In this document: positions 4,623-5,622 of the stretch, piece after piece
Layout: the number at the start of each line of letters is the position of its first letter
Numbering within the stretch: the stretch's first letter is position 1
Translations under genes and position numbers: made by a program
Notes under the pieces: model-generated
Seen by the model: the letters and a program-made list of their open reading frames with translations, nothing else
The model's database searches: none
Told to the model about the DNA's origin: nothing
DNA from: an uncultured Eubacteriales bacterium
GTDB lineage: Bacteria > Bacillota > Clostridia > Peptostreptococcales > Anaerovoracaceae
DNA length: 5,622 bases
Assembly (NCBI GenBank): GCA_902772685.1
Contig: CACYBO010000150.1
Span: forward strand, 1-5,622
Direction of reading: 5' to 3'

Positions 4623-5600
4623 TTATGCCAGTGCTGCAGTAATGATAGCCATTGTGTAGACTTCCTCAGCATTGCATCCTCTCGAGAGGTCGTTGATCGG
4701 CGCATTGAGTCCCTGCAGTACAGGACCATAAGCGTCGAATCCGCCCAGTCTCTGAGCAATCTTGTATCCGATATTACCTGCGTTGATGTCAGGGAAGATG
4801 AATACGTTGGCCTGACCGGCAACCTTGGAATCCTTGCACTTTGTCTGAGCTACTACAGGTGATACGGAAGCGTCGAACTGAAGCTCGCCGTCGATGTCCA
4901 GTTCAGGAGCAGCTTCCTGAGCCAGTTTCGTAGCCTCAACCATCTTGTCTACGTCTTCACCGGCGCCTGAACCCTTGGTGGAATATGAAAGCATTGCAAC
5001 CTTAGGTTCAACTCCGAAGATCTTGGCAGTCTTTGCAGATTCTACTGCGCACTCTGCGATTTCCTCTACGGACGGCTTGATGTTGATCGCGCAGTCGCCC
5101 ATGCCCAGGATTTCAGGTTCGCTGCCGTCTTCATGCTCTCTGACCATGATAAATACGGAGGATACGCTCTTGTTGCCCGGCTTGGTCTTGATCAGCTGCA
5201 GCGCAGGTCTGACCGTGTCAGCGGTGGAGTAAGTAGCGCCGCCCAGCAGAGCGTCCGCAATACCCATCTTCACCAACATGGTGCCGAAGTAGTTGCCCTT
5301 CGCCAGCGCTGCTCTGCACTGCTCCTCGGTCATCTTGCCCTTTCTCAGCTCGACCATCTTCTCGACCATGGCATCCATGTCTTCGTAAGTGGCCGGGTCG
5401 AGGATCTCCAGTCCCTCAATATCGAAATTGCCAGCCTTTGCGGCAGCCTGCACCTCTTCCACATTACCGACGAGAACAGGGGTCAGGAATCCGCCCTTCT
5501 TCAGTCTGTCGGCAGCTTCCAGGATCCTGGCGTCCGGTCCTTCTGTGAATACGATTTTTCTGGGGTTCTCTTTTAAGATCTCGATCAACTTCTCAAACAT
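4623..5600 (-). CDS. pta: Phosphate acetyltransferase (phosphotransacetylase)
   Basis: Pta interconverts acetyl-CoA + phosphate and acetyl phosphate + CoA. With acetate kinase it gives ATP by acetate formation in fermenting bacteria. At 325 residues it is the short catalytic form without the N-terminal regulatory domains of the E. coli enzyme. Visible family features are IVFTEGPDARI (16-26), KGNYFGTMLVK (101-111), ALLGGATYSTADTVRPALQ (117-135), SYSTKGSGAG (205-214), ELQFDASVSP (239-248), the FPDINAGNIGYK segment (269-280) and DLSRGC (304-309), where S306 and R307 match the active-site Ser-Arg pair. The start has GAAAGG at 5611-5616, ten bases upstream. ackA is not downstream, since a terminator and an unrelated transporter gene follow. 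It could lie beyond the window or elsewhere. A phosphate butyryltransferase is less likely given the PTA-type motifs. Confidence 0.95.
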   Translation of the reverse strand: MFEKLIEILKENPRKIVFTEGPDARILEAADRLKKGGFLTPVLVGNVEEVQAAAKAGNFDIEGLEILDPATYEDMDAMVEKMVELRKGKMTEEQCRAALAKGNYFGTMLVKMGIADALLGGATYSTADTVRPALQLIKTKPGNKSVSSVFIMVREHEDGSEPEILGMGDCAINIKPSVEEIAECAVESAKTAKIFGVEPKVAMLSYSTKGSGAGEDVDKMVEATKLAQEAAPELDIDGELQFDASVSPVVAQTKCKDSKVAGQANVFIFPDINAGNIGYKIAQRLGGFDAYGPVLQGLNAPINDLSRGCNAEEVYTMAIITAALA

Positions 5601-5622
5601 TTCATCCGTTCCTTTCTCTTGC

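Noticed and set aside
5133..5576. Plus-strand open frame opposite pta
   Set aside because: It is antisense to a strongly conserved enzyme and its composition is that of a shadow frame.

Overview
The window looks like a chromosomal segment from an anaerobic Bacillota species, most likely class Clostridia. Signs of this are strong AGGAGG-type ribosome binding sites, mid-range base composition, intrinsic terminators with clear T-tracts, and Bacillota-like forms of CysK, MetY, Rrf2 and Pta. The exact family cannot be fixed from sequence alone. No mobile element, CRISPR array, tRNA or rRNA is visible.

Left end (1-450): the last ~130 codons of a plus-strand AMP-forming acyl-CoA synthetase, followed by a hairpin terminator shared with the converging cysK.

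Sulfur amino acid block (468-3553): metY (O-acetylhomoserine sulfhydrylase) and cysK (cysteine synthase) lie in that order on the minus strand. Both use sulfide, one to make homocysteine and the other to make cysteine. Divergent from them is a plus-strand Rrf2-family regulator that keeps three cysteines in the region where IscR-type members bind an Fe-S cluster. The divergent gap of ~360 bases is the most informative part of the window. On the minus strand it holds, in order, a promoter (TTGACA-17-TAATAT), a strong ribosome binding site, a short ORF of 38 codons whose residues 11-19 read MTMWMCCLM, and an intrinsic terminator 28 bases before metY. An 11-base segment inside the short ORF is exactly complementary to the 5' part of the terminator stem, so an antiterminator can form. 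A second short pairing inside the ORF can hide that segment. Together these make a classical 1:2 / 2:3 / 3:4 attenuator. A ribosome stalled on the tandem Cys codons would be placed to release the antiterminator, so metY-cysK expression should rise when cysteinyl-tRNA is scarce.

The same gap contains two 21-base sites of the form TACC-N10-ATAGGT-R. One covers the -35 of the leader promoter and the other covers the -10 of the rrf2 promoter. They are natural candidates for Rrf2 operators. The inferred picture is a two-layer circuit: repression at initiation by an Rrf2 protein, which also represses itself, plus ribosome-mediated attenuation in the leader.

Right part (3618-5600): a ten-helix YdcZ/DUF606-type DMT membrane protein with clear internal duplication, and pta (phosphate acetyltransferase), both on the minus strand and separated by a perfect 12-bp terminator hairpin. 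ackA does not follow pta here.
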